Positions 53,501 to 60,699 are shown, numbered from the stretch's first letter. The stretch is DNA of 64,000 bases from Solenopsis invicta (GCF_016802725.1 NC_052679.1:23121561-23185560), one strand, 5' to 3'. The notes: generated by a model from the letters alone, not told the origin. A program made the numbers and translations.

Positions 53501-53843
53501 TAATTTCAATATACTTACTTGAAATTGCTTCCGTTATATTACATTAAATTCCGCTATTAATTTTTAACAGGGTAAATTAATTTCGGTTTAACTTACTTTT
53601 TATCTTTTTTTAAGAAAAAGAGATAGAAAGTCTTCTATCTCTAGTTAAACCGAGATCAAAATTAATCTACATAAGTACAAGGACCTTAACGTATCTTGAA
53701 GATATCTCGTGTCCCGATTTTGGACGTGTGCGTTATCTTGAGACACCTATCTCCTTTCTCTTTTCGTGGCGATCAAACAAAACACGATAACAAATAGTCG
53801 TTTGACGGGTCAAATAGAAATTCGATTGCAAGTGTGAAAAAAG

Positions 53844-53878
<35 letters not shown>

Positions 53879-54862
53879 GACCGTCGAGAGCGGCGCGGCC
53901 GACAGGAGCGTGTTCCTGAGGACGTACGCCTCTTGAGAAAGAGGAGGCGACCGAAAGTACGCATGTACGCACGCACGAACGCACGTACGCACGCAGGCGT
54001 TTATTTACGTCGGTTTATTACATCGCACGAGAGGGGTGGACGGATCCCTCCGTCGCCCGCACTCACCCGGAACGCGCGATCGAAGCGACGAGGACGACCT
54101 AGAAAGCGGCGAGATCCCGTTGCACTTGACACGACGACGACGACGACGACACCGCCGCCGCCGCCGCCGCCGCGTGTATGTACATATGTATGTGCGTGCG
54201 AGAGGCAAACGGGTTCGTACGTAGTTTCTTCCCGGAGCATCCGGGTGACGCCGTTCCCCCCCGGAGGAGTGCACATTGCTTCGCTCCAAGGGGCACGCGG
54301 CGCGCCGCGGAAACATCGCTCTGAGCGGAGCGTAATAAAAATAAAAAATAAAAAATAGAGGCAGAAAAGTTCGAGAAGGGAGCAAGACAGATTATTCGCA
54401 AGCCCCCGGTTTCCCAAGCTGACGGATGAACTCTTACCTGACTTTCCCGCCGCAGAATTGACAGTGCGCACCCTGCCAGCCCTCGCGGCACACGCAGGTG
54501 CCGTTGACACAGTCGCCGTTGACACAGGTGTCGGGGTCGCAGGCCGCGTCCAGCGTCGGCGACGACGAGGAGGCGGAGGCGGCGGCGCTTACGTGGACCA
54601 CCCAGCAGACGAGCGCCGCCCAAAGCAGGAACGGCGCCCACGGCACCGTCGCGGTCGCGCTACCGCCGCCGCCGTTGCCGCTGTCGCTGCCATGGCCGCA
54701 CCGTCGACACCGCCACCGCCGATCGTGATCCTCCTCGCGGTCGCGACCGCGCCACGCGCCACCGCCGCCGCCACCGTCGTCGTCGCCGTCGCTGTCGCGA
54801 CGGCGTTTCCGACGGTACTTGGACTTATATAGGAACAAAAACATCTGCACGATCTCTGCCAT
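20436..54862 (-). CDS. dsd: Attractin / distracted, 12 coding exons, 1328 aa
   Basis: Single-pass cell-surface glycoprotein of the attractin family. In mammals attractin (mahogany) modulates melanocortin signalling and works with the ubiquitin ligase MGRN1; the insect orthologue is distracted. Domains in order: hydrophobic leader (about residues 74-93), EGF-like (108-137), CUB (139-255), EGF-like (about 260-318), six kelch-type blades (about 330-650), three PSI repeats (650-811), two more PSI repeats (811-947), two laminin-type EGF modules (948-1045), a beta-rich ectodomain segment, a transmembrane helix (about 1176-1190) and a cytoplasmic tail ending TCI. All twelve exons join by GT-AG sites with compatible phases. 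The start is the ATG at 54862 (context CAAAATGG); an in-frame ATG at 54979 is weaker. Unlike human attractin, no C-type lectin domain is seen between PSI 3 and PSI 4. Intron 1 is 26.7 kb. Confidence 0.93.
20907..21123 (-). CDS. dsd: Attractin exon 11 (transmembrane helix)
   Basis: Starts within the helix: CFLALLLVAAILWKIKQKYD, then RRR and the cytoplasmic FLEMEQMASRAF segment. The LLLVAA..WKIKQ sequence is the family hallmark at the membrane boundary. Donor AAG|GTAATT. Confidence 0.93.
21345..21732 (-). CDS. dsd: Attractin exon 10 (juxtamembrane ectodomain)
   Basis: Begins YDLAIDYQFTFNLSKKEDRH and ends ISFSQYSKLNLQQFFITFC, the conserved beta-rich segment between the EGF modules and the membrane helix. 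Several N-x-T/S sites suggest glycosylation. Donor AC|GTGAGT. Confidence 0.92.
21830..21979 (-). CDS. dsd: Attractin exon 9 (laminin EGF 2)
   Basis: Encodes CSCNNQGTQCTSETGKCFCT, followed by TKGIIGDHCERCDV and YHGDPTNKGSC. GKCFCTTKG is a strongly conserved attractin motif. Acceptor TTATAG|C, donor TTT|GTAAGT. Confidence 0.93.
22080..22223 (-). CDS. dsd: Attractin exon 8 (laminin EGF 1)
   Basis: A 48-codon exon too short to stand out as an open frame. It reads CQCNGHSKCLPNSSVCIQPC, then GPHCDKCIPGYYGSPLNGATC, a laminin-type EGF module. Acceptor TCACAG|C and donor CAGC|GTATGT; the phases fit exons 7 and 9. Confidence 0.9.
22311..22366. repeat. (TTG/TTA)n triplet repeat in attractin intron 7
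   Basis: Imperfect runs of TTATTA, TTGTTG and GCTGTT inside the 192-bp intron between exons 7 and 8. Confidence 0.85.
22416..22824 (-). CDS. dsd: Attractin exon 7 (PSI repeats 4-5)
   Basis: Carries CRSPCVEYTSCRNCTESDCI then WCQNQAKCVDKNAYPASFP, and a second PSI with CATCRSDPGCGWCDDGSGTG. The order and spacing match the post-lectin PSI pair of mammalian attractin. Donor CCAA|GTAAGC. A TTG/TTA triplet microsatellite lies in the following intron (22311-22366). Confidence 0.93.
23175..23658 (-). CDS. dsd: Attractin exon 6 (PSI repeats 1-3)
   Basis: Three cysteine-rich PSI modules: CLNVRRGIKCVWHKLSSKC, LCKLFTDCVTCVQTSYNCVW, and CHACSSNSRCIWSW. It ends KIRE at phase 0. In vertebrate attractins a C-type lectin domain follows here; in this window the next exon begins the fourth PSI region instead. 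Confidence 0.93.
23740..24338 (-). CDS. dsd: Attractin exon 5 (kelch blades 3-6)
   Basis: Contains IFGYSP, VYGGYV, VFGGNMHND and IYGGFDG, each a beta-propeller blade signature, with GHSSAYDP and GHSATVFE strands between them. The GGNMHNDTQQSHGA segment is close to the equivalent stretch in vertebrate attractins. Acceptor TGCAG|G, donor AG|GTATTA. Confidence 0.94.
24643..25037 (-). CDS. dsd: Attractin exon 4 (kelch blades 1-2)
   Basis: Begins GADCSQRGEHGFWESV and contains the kelch glycines in LYVVGGES and IFMYGGVV, each followed by a conserved VW. Ends CGPLK at a phase-0 junction. Acceptor GTGTAG|G, donor AAG|GTGCGA. Confidence 0.92.
25622..25803 (-). CDS. dsd: Attractin exon 3 (EGF-like)
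   Basis: Begins YSHIDCSGHGVC and ends CYHGFKG, with a CTCDAMWTGEACD-type EGF core and a second cysteine-rich half module. Acceptor TTATAG|G, donor AAAG|GTAAAG. Confidence 0.92.
26756..27193. mobile_element. Three-copy MITE family, copy A (attractin intron 2)
   Basis: Shares AACTAAGGAGATTTGATA, GAATTGTTAGAGCGATTAGT and GTTCTTAGTTGTTTTAACAA with copies B and C. The left boundary CACGGTACAAAATAGATTGG corresponds to CACGGAAGAA-type ends in B and C; the right end is degraded. Confidence 0.6.
27379..27726 (-). CDS. dsd: Attractin exon 2 (CUB domain)
   Basis: 116 codons carrying most of a CUB fold: CSWLIE, FATECGWDHLYIYDGDS, and YNMSGFNITY near its end. The WDHLYIYDGDS segment holds the acidic residues typical of calcium-binding CUB domains. 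Acceptor CCGTAG|A and donor AG|GTGAGC. Confidence 0.93.
28178..28243. repeat. (CA)n/(CG)n compound microsatellite
   Basis: Alternating AC and GC dinucleotides with two short interruptions, in attractin intron 1. Confidence 0.95.
29994..30183. repeat. Near-perfect 190-bp palindrome
   Basis: Two 95-base arms meet with only the central T-G at 30088/30089 unpaired. Going outward the arms read ATATAAAGTTAAATTGTCTT then ACGACAGTACATTCG, ending in GGACGCGATGG. The only arm mismatch I see is near the outer end (GTCCATC against GCCCATC). TA sits at both outer edges just inside the final TGG/CCA. It would form a very stable hairpin if transcribed. It could be a foldback MITE of recent origin or an assembly/cloning artefact. 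Confidence 0.85.
33323..33770. mobile_element. Three-copy MITE family, copy B (448 bp, best-bounded)
   Basis: Begins CACGGAAGAAGTAGATTGAG and ends AACAAATCTTTTTATTCCCG followed by TG, so the ends form a short CACGG-type inverted repeat. The body is non-coding, with TTGCTGCGC and ACTAAGGAGATTTGATAG shared with copies A and C. No target duplication was found. Confidence 0.65.
35514..35572. repeat. (TC)n microsatellite
   Basis: About 29 TC units without interruption, in attractin intron 1. Confidence 0.97.
36595..36618. repeat. (AG)n microsatellite
   Basis: About 12 AG units in attractin intron 1. Confidence 0.9.
38842..39493. mobile_element. Three-copy MITE family, copy C (652 bp, expanded)
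   Basis: Starts CACGGAAGAAAAATAGATTG and ends ACAAATCTCTTTTCGTG. It is about 200 bp longer than copy B because an internal stretch (TTATTTTAATGA..CCAACATAATTA) occurs twice, at about 39011 and 39185. Non-coding. Confidence 0.65.
40427..40850. repeat. Diverged tandem duplication, ~282-bp period
   Basis: GCGAGGCCGATATCGAAGTA then TTTGACTCCCAGCAATTT (40427 onward) recurs as GCGAGGACGATATATTGGAG then TATTTGACTCTCAGCAATTT (40710 onward). Both copies also share AACAAATTCGGAATGGCGAT-like sequence about 90 bp later. Non-coding, in attractin intron 1. Confidence 0.75.
41770..42018. repeat. Large imperfect palindrome (~250 bp)
   Basis: The left arm reads CAAAATTTTACATCTTTTAC, GATTTTCTATTTTTG and CTGAAAATACACTATCACG; the right arm repeats these inversely (CGTGTATTTTCAG, AAATAGAAAATC, GTGTAAAAGGTGTAAAAAAT). 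The centre lies near 41895. About 80-85% arm identity by eye. Probably a foldback-type MITE; no target duplication identified. Confidence 0.7.
46296..46905. repeat. Tandem duplication, ~315-bp period
   Basis: AATAATAACATTG starts both copies (46296 and 46611). Both contain TTTTTAATGAATAATGAAAG, ATATCGATTA, CACAAATAGTTTCAACACAT and TGTCATTTAAAATCGA. Copy 2 has a small insertion around 46670-46710. No coding frame. Diverged, so not recent. Confidence 0.8.
48177..48201. repeat. (CT)n microsatellite
   Basis: About 12 CT units in attractin intron 1. Confidence 0.9.
48294..48566. mobile_element. MITE with GTGGTCCAGC ends (273 bp), possibly piggyBac-type
   Basis: The left end is TCTTTCGTGGTCCAGC and the inverted right end is CCTTCTGTGGTCCAGC. 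TTAG stands before the left end and TTAA after the right, which would suit a TTAA target site with one mutation; the CCT start also recalls piggyBac termini. A 91-codon minus-strand frame spans the element but crosses its ends and has no domain, so I treat it as chance. Confidence 0.55.
49513..49543 (+). ncRNA. Degenerate hammerhead-ribozyme-like motif
   Basis: CTAAAGA is followed by the perfect hairpin GGGC-ACATAA-GCCC and then GAAAC. The hammerhead core is CUGANGA, stem II, GAAA; here only the essential G of CUGA is changed to A. Such motifs occur in terminal repeats of Penelope-like retroelements. Stems I and III are not convincing, so this is at best an inactive relic. Confidence 0.3.
50796..50825 (+). 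ncRNA. Hammerhead-ribozyme-like core
   Basis: CTGAGGA (fits CUGANGA) is followed by an 18-base stretch, CGACTTAATTCGAAGATC, which can pair as GA-CTT with AAG-(A)-TC, then by GAAAC. A short stem III (AC..GT around GTTT) is possible, but stem I does not pair obviously. It has the same orientation as the motif 1.28 kb upstream. Probably a trace of a Penelope-like element. Confidence 0.35.
53572..53670. repeat. Small palindromic MITE-like repeat, copy 3
   Basis: GTAAATTAATTTCGGTTTAA at the left pairs with TTAAACCGAGATCAAAATTA at the right, with a TTTATCTTTTTT / AGATAGAAAG centre. Same family as 1159-1264. Confidence 0.6.
53847..53875. repeat. (GA)n microsatellite
   Basis: About 14 GA units in attractin intron 1. 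Confidence 0.9.
54131..54174. repeat. (GAC)n(CCG)n triplet repeat
   Basis: About six ACG units pass into about seven CCG units, 260 bp downstream of attractin exon 1 inside intron 1. It makes open frames in several phases, none of which is credible as protein. Confidence 0.9.
54438..54862 (-). CDS. dsd: Attractin coding exon 1 (leader and first EGF)
   Basis: Encodes residues 1-142 (last codon split). A basic YRRKRRR run is followed by Asp/Gly-rich and Arg-rich low complexity, then the hydrophobic helix PFLLWAALVCWVVHV and an EGF-like module with six cysteines. The donor is CAG|GTAAGAG. The very GC-rich, triplet-rich composition matches the neighbouring upstream region. Confidence 0.85.
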
Positions 54863-55021
54863 TTTGATAGGCTTCCATGTCAGGGACAATGGCCGACGGC
54901 GACGCGCCGACGAGGGACGCGCATACGGGACGACGACGACGACGAGTACGAAGAACCGACGACAGAACACCGGGATCAAGCTCTCGCTCGTCCCGTTCTC
55001 TTGTCCTCGCGCGACCCGCTT

Positions 55022-55058
55022 CGATTCGATTCGACTCGACTCGACTCGACTCGACTCG
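55022..55058. repeat. (CGACT)n pentanucleotide repeat
   Basis: CGATT units twice, then about five CGACT units, in the putative attractin 5' region. Confidence 0.9.
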
Positions 55059-55739
55059 CCCTACGGCGAACTCGCGCGACGGCGACTCGCTACTGCTCCG
55101 CGCTGCTCCGCTCGCTGCACGCCGTGCCTACGCGCCGCACGCTGGCGCCTGGCCTCTGGCGCAGTCCTGGCACACACCAGCAGACCAGCACATACACGCT
55201 GCCTGCTGGCGAATTTGAGGGGGAGCGAGCGACGAGCGCCGCTGCCAGTACCACCACCACCGTCGCACGGTATCACTTTCTCGAGAGGGACCGCCACCGT
55301 CCGTCCGCGACTGCGAGTCGTCGTCCGCAGTCGTCCGGCTACTCTGGCTTGCTACTTTGAGAAATCCAAGCTTATATTAAAGAGGATGCTGATATTTTAT
55401 CGATCAAATTTTGGATTTTTTAAACGTTTTTTAAAAACGTTTTTTATGTATTTTTTTTTTAATCTATCGGGCAAATAAAGCTATTGTTTTTCTCAAAATC
55501 ACAGTAATTTTCGACATTTATGTTACTTTAAAGATGAAATATGTTCAATTAAAAGAAAAGGAAAAGTTTGAATTTCTAATCCTAATCTGATGACGCGTTT
55601 TATTGACTACGAATCTTATGACAATAAGCATGCGATGAGAAGAGCCAAGCTGTTATAAATATGCATCGTAGAGGACAATAAAGTAAATGTAGTCGTAAGT
55701 GATCGTAAGCGCAGTTGTATGTCCATTAATATTATGTTA

Positions 55740-55826
55740 ATATAAATAGACTTTAATTTCGGTTAAACTTCTTTTTTATTTTTTTCTAATTCTAAGGATA
55801 AACAAACGGATTAAAAATTAATGTAT
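55740..55826. repeat. Small palindromic MITE-like repeat, copy 4
   Basis: Left arm ATATAAATAGACTTTAATTT then CGGTTAAACTT matches the left arm of copies 1-3; the right arm is mostly lost. Lies 470 bp upstream of the Tim16 coding start. Confidence 0.4.
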
Positions 55827-56292
55827 GTTGATGGAAATGAACGTACTTACGACAAATGTCATATAAGTACTCTTCTCCAACCCTCTTGTGCGAAGTTGGC
55901 TGAAGTTGGCTTGCAACTTGCGACATGTCGGACGCATGCGCGCTGGATTATTATTTGAGCTTGCTATTGGTTTACATGGCGATCCAATATACACGCCCGA
56001 CGTCCGACAACGACATACGACATATTGTGGAACGGACCTGTTAAACGTTGAGGATACAGGCGCGCAAGTTACGATTGCCATGCGTAGCGACTAGGTTAAG
56101 TTCCTCATGGCCGGTGAGACGTCGTGTCGTTGATGCGTGATCAAGGGTACGGAATTGCGCAAACGACTATAACCCTGGAACACGGTGACTGAGCCAACCG
56201 TTCAAACGCAAGAGGCAGATAATTATAAAACGCCGACGTGACAGTTCGTCCGCGCGTCGAGGTGCCGAACGTGCGTGACGTGAGGTTAGGCC

Positions 56293-56706
56293 ATGGCGAA
56301 GTACCTCATACAGATCATCGTGATGGGCACGCAGGTCGTCGGCAAGGCGTTTGCGCGCGCGTTGCGTCAGGAGATCGCGGCGAGCCAGGAGGCGGCGCGA
56401 CGGGCGGGCGGCGGCAGGCAGGGTGCGCAGCACGTCGCCGCCAACACCAGGACTGGTCTCACCCTGGAGGAGGCTCTTCGCATTTTGAACGTGGAGCGTC
56501 TTGACCAGACGGAGCAGATCGAGCGAAACTACAAGCATCTCATGGAGGCTAATGACCGATCAAAGGGTGGCTCATTCTACCTGCAATCCAAGATTGTTCG
56601 TGCCAAGGAGCGCATTGATGAGGAAGTGAAAAATCAGAAAGGGACGGCGACACCGCCACCACCAGAAGGTTCGACGAGCGGTCACGAAGCTCCCAGGCAG
56701 CCATGA
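56293..56706 (+). CDS. blp: Tim16/Pam16 (Magmas), mitochondrial import motor subunit
   Basis: J-like protein of the presequence translocase-associated motor on the matrix side of the mitochondrial inner membrane. It binds the J protein Tim14/Pam18 and controls its stimulation of mtHsp70. The 137-codon protein has an N-terminal hydrophobic segment (KYLIQIIVMGTQVVGKAF), a Gly/Arg-rich linker, a J-like domain (residues about 55-105: LTLEEALRILNV, then GGSFYLQSKIVRAKERIDEE) and a Pro-rich tail. The HPD triad of true J proteins is replaced by DRS in ANDRSKGG, as in the family. Length fits (human 125 aa). The start sits in a good context (GCCATGG). The frame is a single exon. The Drosophila orthologue is black pearl. 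Confidence 0.95.
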   Translation: MAKYLIQIIVMGTQVVGKAFARALRQEIAASQEAARRAGGGRQGAQHVAANTRTGLTLEEALRILNVERLDQTEQIERNYKHLMEANDRSKGGSFYLQSKIVRAKERIDEEVKNQKGTATPPPPEGSTSGHEAPRQP

Positions 56707-56756
56707 GATTCGACCCTAGTCTAAATTAATTCTATATAAAGTGTACATAACTTCAT

Positions 56757-56921
56757 AATAAATAATAGCTTCTGATATCGATTATAATATGGTTTCAAAA
56801 CATGAGATGTTATTTTAATCCAACACAAACATTATGTAAATATGTAATATGATCTTGAAAATGTTGAGCTGAAATGTATATTTTGAGTACATAGCGATTC
56901 CAAGACTTTTGTGGGAATAAA
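56757..56921 (+). terminator. Tim16 polyadenylation signals
   Basis: AATAAA at 56757-56762, 51 bp after the stop codon, and a second AATAAA at 56916-56921. Either could serve. There is no genomic poly-A tract after the first. Confidence 0.6.
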
Positions 56922-57110
56922 ACTTAGGTTTCTTGTACTGAGAAATATGACTTGTGTGTTGCATCATGTTACATGAGGTAAATAAAAGTAAAAGTATATA
57001 TTATGTATATATATTCAGGAGATATATTGGTTCATATATTTCACATAACAGTCTTTAGAAGTTCTCGCTCTTATACGAGACTTTTTAGTTATCATGTTCA
57101 AATTCTAGCG

Positions 57111-57311
57111 CTATTGCGTTAATCCAGCCACCTTTGCGTCGTCCGCATCAATTCTATTTTGTGCCTGGCGTATGGTCAGTCGCTCCTGATTGTGACGTAC
57201 AGACCATAAACTTGGCAGGTACTTCGGATTCATTGTGTAGAGGAAATGTTCTCTCCACGTACGTTCCAACTCGATGAGTCCACTTTCTTGCATTTGAAAA
57301 TATTGTACTAC
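57111..57311 (-). CDS. EXD2 exon 7 (C-terminus)
   Basis: VVQYFQMQESGLIELERTWR, then REHFLYTMNPKYLPSLWSVR and a polar tail ending GLTQ. Acceptor CAACAG|G. The 3' end is convergent with Tim16; no minus-strand AATAAA is apparent, though an ATTAAA variant lies at about 56814. Confidence 0.9.
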   Translation of the reverse strand, partial: VVQYFQMQESGLIELERTWREHFLYTMNPKYLPSLWSVRHNQERLTIRQAQNRIDADDAKVAGLTQ

Positions 57312-59981
57312 CTGTTGAACAAAGAGTATAAAGATTCAATCAAAGAGTATAAAGATCTCACAAATTTGTCTTAACAGTTAAAAAAATATTTATACCTTCA
57401 GGCCATGTGGCTGATACTTGGTAGGTATTGGTTTCTGGGTCAGCGCATTCTTCAGCTGTTCGTTCAAGGCGTTAAGCAGATCTTGTGTAATTTTCTGCTG
57501 CCCTGTGTGCTCTAGTATGTACTTCTCATACTCTTCACGTTGCCGTTGAGGTAATGTTAATTTTTCCTTCAAGGCCTTGACAGCTGAAAGCAGTTTCCGG
57601 CGGTTGTGCAAGTAGTTGTCTCGTACGTGTGTCATCGGTCCAATTAATGGTGCGTCACACATGTCTGCTAACTTTCTTCTGAGCTGCAGATCATGGTTAT
57701 TGCTGATTTCATGACAGGAAGGGCATAATAGCAATACATCATGAGATTGATGTGCCTTCATTACCACTGAAAAAGTACATTCAATATTTTAGATTATAAA
57801 TATACATGGAAGAAAAAATTTTTATATTTGTTATTTTACTATTGTTATTTGTTTTATTATATTATTTTTTTTATACTGGCATGTTATTAATGAAAAAATC
57901 TTTTTTGTTATTTTTAATATATTATACAAATAAATGATTTTTTTTTCAAATACTCACATGGAAAGTACTTCCGATATTCTCGCGGTACGACATTTTTCCT
58001 AATGAATTTCTCGTTGGATCCACAGACTACACATTGATTAAGCTTCACTTGTGTATAATATTGTCCAACTTCTCCTAATGCTCGGCCGGACGGTTCGAAA
58101 TTTAATCTCACTGTATATGGATCTGTCTCCACAAGTTTCCCTAAATTTTTCGTAATATACCATTCCGCTTTCTTGCGATCGCATGTACACAATATATCTC
58201 CATCGGGGGCTTGTAAATAACAATTATGATATAAAGGTTTGATTCTTGTAGGTATCGTATTCTTATGTTCGTTGTTAGTGTTTTGATCTACTACTCTAGC
58301 TACTGATTTATTCTTAGTATTTAAAATATTATCATTAGTAACACTGTCCGCTTTTGGTGATCGCTGAACCTTGAACCTTAAACAGATGAATATTTATTTG
58401 TTTATTTCTTTTTCACGTACATAAACTTTTTAACTATATTAAATTTGCATACCTCGTATCGACTGTTGTAGCAGGTACACCATGAATCCGCACATTTATA
58501 TCACTACTTAATATATTATATAAGAACATCCCTAATCTTTGCCAAAATGAATACTTTTCTTTATTTTTTTCCATTATCTGCAATAAAATTCGGATATGAG
58601 AAGTATAACTTACAATCGTTACAATAACTATATAGAAAAGGCATTTCAAATTTTCTTACTTTATGATAAATGATAACAGATGCAAGCGCATCACAAGCAG
58701 CATATGCAACTTGATCGTCAGACAAGGTGCTAGCATCCCAGTCACCGCACCTGACTTCTATTAGTTTGTCCATCTCAATGTTAAGATACTGTTCGCACAT
58801 GGCAGCTAAACTCTTCCGGCTTGGTAAATTAAGACTGTCGGCTAAAGTTCTTAAATCAAGAGTTCCATTAACTCTACATCCATAGTCTTTTACAAGCTTC
58901 TGTCCATCTTCAAACGAAGAAACTCCAACTTTAAGAATGTGCTTAGTAGCTAATAATTCCTGAAACAAATATTGCATGAAACTCAGTGTTTTGTCTAATT
59001 ACAGACAATTTCTAGTTACAAACTTTTCGCAAAGTGTTACCTTGAGTTTAAATGGAATATAGCCAATTTTCCCAATGCGAAACAAAGCAACTACTCCATT
59101 GTTAGTAGCCAGTTGTAACAAAGAGACGGGTCCTTCTTTGACCCATTCGCAATCAAAACCTAGGATACCATCAGACAGATCACTAGAAAGAAAAGTGCAA
59201 CAAATTAGTAACATTGCCCTAAAAAGAGATCATAAATAATGTTTACTTTTTTAATTATTACTTTTCTTAAAAAACATGCTTCATAAATTTGAGAAACAAT
59301 CAATGCAGCAGCAGTGCAAATTTATATTATAAGAATGAAAAATAAATTTGTCTAATGTATAGACAAATTCTCTTATTAAATTTATTTTATTGCAGAAAGA
59401 AAATTCTAAGAAATATTTTCTTTCATATAATAATGATTGTTATTTTGCTAGCAAGTGTAAGTATAATACGAAATCTAGATCTTTCTTGGAGAATCCCAAG
59501 GACACCTAATATATGTTGTCTTTCAAATACAACGAGTACGGTTCTCTTCAGAAAAAATGTAAACAATTATGAAAATAGTTTCCACTGGTTGTGGAAAATC
59601 ACGAGACACGAAGATGTATAGCTGTTGAAATGCCTTAGGATTCCTGTGCTCGTGCTGGGAATATTGTTAGAAAAGCGATAAAATTAATAATAATGCTTAC
59701 CAACGAATACGCTGTACGGCGTAATCGCATTTCTCCGGAGAGTCTGCCAGAATAATCTTGTCGAGTACAAGTTTAATCTCCTTCTTGTCACGAATACCCT
59801 CATTATTATTACTATCGGTATCTTGCTCATTGCGCTTGGCTTTATTACTGCTATCTCGATTTTTTATATTTTTATATAGATGTTTGACGCTACGAAGCAC
59901 GTTGTTGCGGTACTTCGACGCCAGAAAGACGAGTCCCACGGTCACGCAAACGAGAAACATTTTGTTACGTGCGGGAATCAT
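57111..59981 (-). CDS. EXD2-type 3'-5' exonuclease, seven exons, 612 aa
   Basis: Orthologue of exonuclease 3'-5' domain-containing protein 2, linked in mammals to mitochondrial RNA/translation homeostasis and to DNA end resection. An N-terminal helix (about 8-22, MFLVCVTVGLVFLASKY) fits an outer-membrane anchor. The DEDDy exonuclease fold spans about 70-240; visible catalytic residues are D104 and E106 (GFDCEW), D159 (SSFEDGQKL), and Y227/D231 (DQVAYAACDA). A second, zinc-binding HNH-like region follows in exons 5-6 (CVVCG, RKNVVPREYRKYFP, SHDVLLLCPSCHEISN). The end (NPKYLPSLWSVRHNQERL) is typical of EXD2. Exon lengths 281, 142, 300, 125, 419, 371 and 201 join in frame; human EXD2 is 621 aa. 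Start chosen at 59981; the ATG at 59960 has better context (AACAAAATG). Confidence 0.93.
57396..57766 (-). CDS. EXD2 exon 6 (HNH-like zinc region)
   Basis: HQSHDVLLLCPSCHEISNNH supplies the second pair of putative zinc ligands, followed by a long charged helical segment (LLSAVKALKEKLTLPQRQRE). Acceptor TTTCAG|T, donor AAG|GTATAA. Confidence 0.92.
57958..58376 (-). CDS. EXD2 exon 5 (C-terminal domain, first part)
   Basis: Starts FKVQRSPKADSV, with a Ser/Asn-rich linker, then TRIKPLYHNCYLQAPDGDIL, CTCDRKKAEWYI and LNQCVVCGSNEKFIRKNVVP. Open in frame across the whole exon although the first Met falls late. Acceptor TTTAAG|G, donor CCAT|GTGAGT. Confidence 0.9.
58453..58577 (-). CDS. EXD2 exon 4 (linker)
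   Basis: Short exon, IMEKNKEKYSFWQRLGMFLY onward, ending VDTR. Acceptor TTGCAG|A, donor AG|GTATGC; phases fit exons 3 and 5. Confidence 0.85.
58660..58959 (-). CDS. EXD2 exon 3 (Exo II and III motifs)
   Basis: A 100-codon phase-0 exon with ILKVGVSSFEDGQKLVKDYG, LDLRTLADSLNL and LSDDQVAYAACDALASVI, which complete the DEDDy set. Acceptor TTTCAG|G, donor AAA|GTAAGA. Confidence 0.93.
59041..59182 (-). CDS. EXD2 exon 2 (Exo I motif)
   Basis: Contains ILGFDCEWVKEGPVSLLQLA with the metal-binding Asp and Glu. Acceptor TTCTAG|T, donor AAG|GTAACA. Confidence 0.92.
59701..59981 (-). CDS. EXD2 exon 1 (membrane anchor)
   Basis: Encodes residues 1-94: hydrophobic anchor, a basic/Asn-rich linker, and the start of the exonuclease fold (KIILADSPEKCDYAVQRIR). 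Donor TTG|GTAAGC. Confidence 0.88.
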
Positions 59982-60699
59982 TAATCAAAAAGGAGGGGGA
60001 AAGAGACGCTTAAGACGCGCAAAAAATTCGATTATAAAAAATCAACGTTATATGTACAATTCCTGCGTTACGCGATATATATTTACACACACGCACGCGA
60101 ACTACTCGTCGTCTATGTGTTTTACAATTCTAAAGTGTCTGACCGCTCGTCGAGATCAGTCGGACCCGACACGATTGCAACGATTTCAGACAGCAGCAGT
60201 TCGGTACGTTAATCGATCACAGCGATAAACTCTCAGATTCGTCTCGAAAGCATTAATATAAAAAACTTTGGCGCAACACGGCGCGGAATCATCCGACTAG
60301 ATAAATCTACGATTATCTGAAGTCGCGGTCGCTCTTGCTCGAAAATGCTCCGTATAAAAGAATCATTTCGGTGACCAGCTCCGATCCCATTGAAACGCGA
60401 ACGAGGTTCAAGGGACCCCGCAGCTAAAAGGACGACCGGCGTACGCGGCTACGGGTATCACGCACGACTAATTAAACGACTCGCGCTCAAGCACGTTTAT
60501 CTCACCAATAAATTCTGCCGGTATCAGCCGGTATCGCGGAACTTGTGCGGTACAATGACTTCTCTTTCGATCTCAATTTCTTTCTCTCTTTCGATTCCTG
60601 AGAATCGATTCCTGCGGTCGAGAATAACGTGTAGATTCTCGAATCGAAAGTTCAAATTTGGACAACTGGCTCGTAAATCTGAAAAATTTTTTTAATTGG

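Larger units (their letters stand above)
27727..54437 (-). other. dsd: Attractin intron 1 (26.7 kb)
   Basis: No additional protein gene is recognisable on either strand; frames up to about 140 codons lack domains and mostly lie in GC-rich islets or repeats. GC-richer islets stand out against AT-rich sequence at about 28740-29220, 30400-30880, 34600-35400, 39780-40560, 42800-43260, 48640-49020 and 52090-52570; they are candidates for enhancers or alternative first exons. Named repeats inside are listed separately. Long first introns with regulatory content are common in developmental genes of insects. Confidence 0.8.
54863..56292. promoter_or_regulatory. Divergent upstream region between attractin and Tim16
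   Basis: This 1.43-kb interval separates the two divergent coding starts and must hold both 5' UTRs and promoters. The attractin side (54863-55370) is CpG- and triplet-rich with a (CGACT)n run at 55022-55058. A TATA-like ATAATTATAAAA stands at about 56219-56230, 60 bp before the Tim16 ATG. Between them lies AT-rich sequence with one palindromic repeat (55740-55826). Confidence 0.5.

Noticed and set aside
53933..54525. Overlapping frames of up to 174 codons on both strands next to attractin exon 1
   Set aside because: They arise from (GAC)n/(CCG)n triplets and CpG-rich sequence that lacks stop codons; no domain, and only the attractin frame joins other exons.
54458..54832. 124-codon plus-strand frame
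   Set aside because: Antisense shadow of attractin exon 1, made of Ala/Arg/Thr-rich low complexity.
55061..56094. Several 60-219 codon frames between attractin and Tim16
   Set aside because: Driven by pentamer and CpG repeats; the long one (54819-55478) has low-complexity Arg/Thr/Ser content and runs into AT-rich sequence.
60354..60361. TATAAAAG as a definite core promoter
   Set aside because: A suitable word exists but no initiator or transcript evidence links it to either neighbouring gene, so I mention it only inside the regulatory region.
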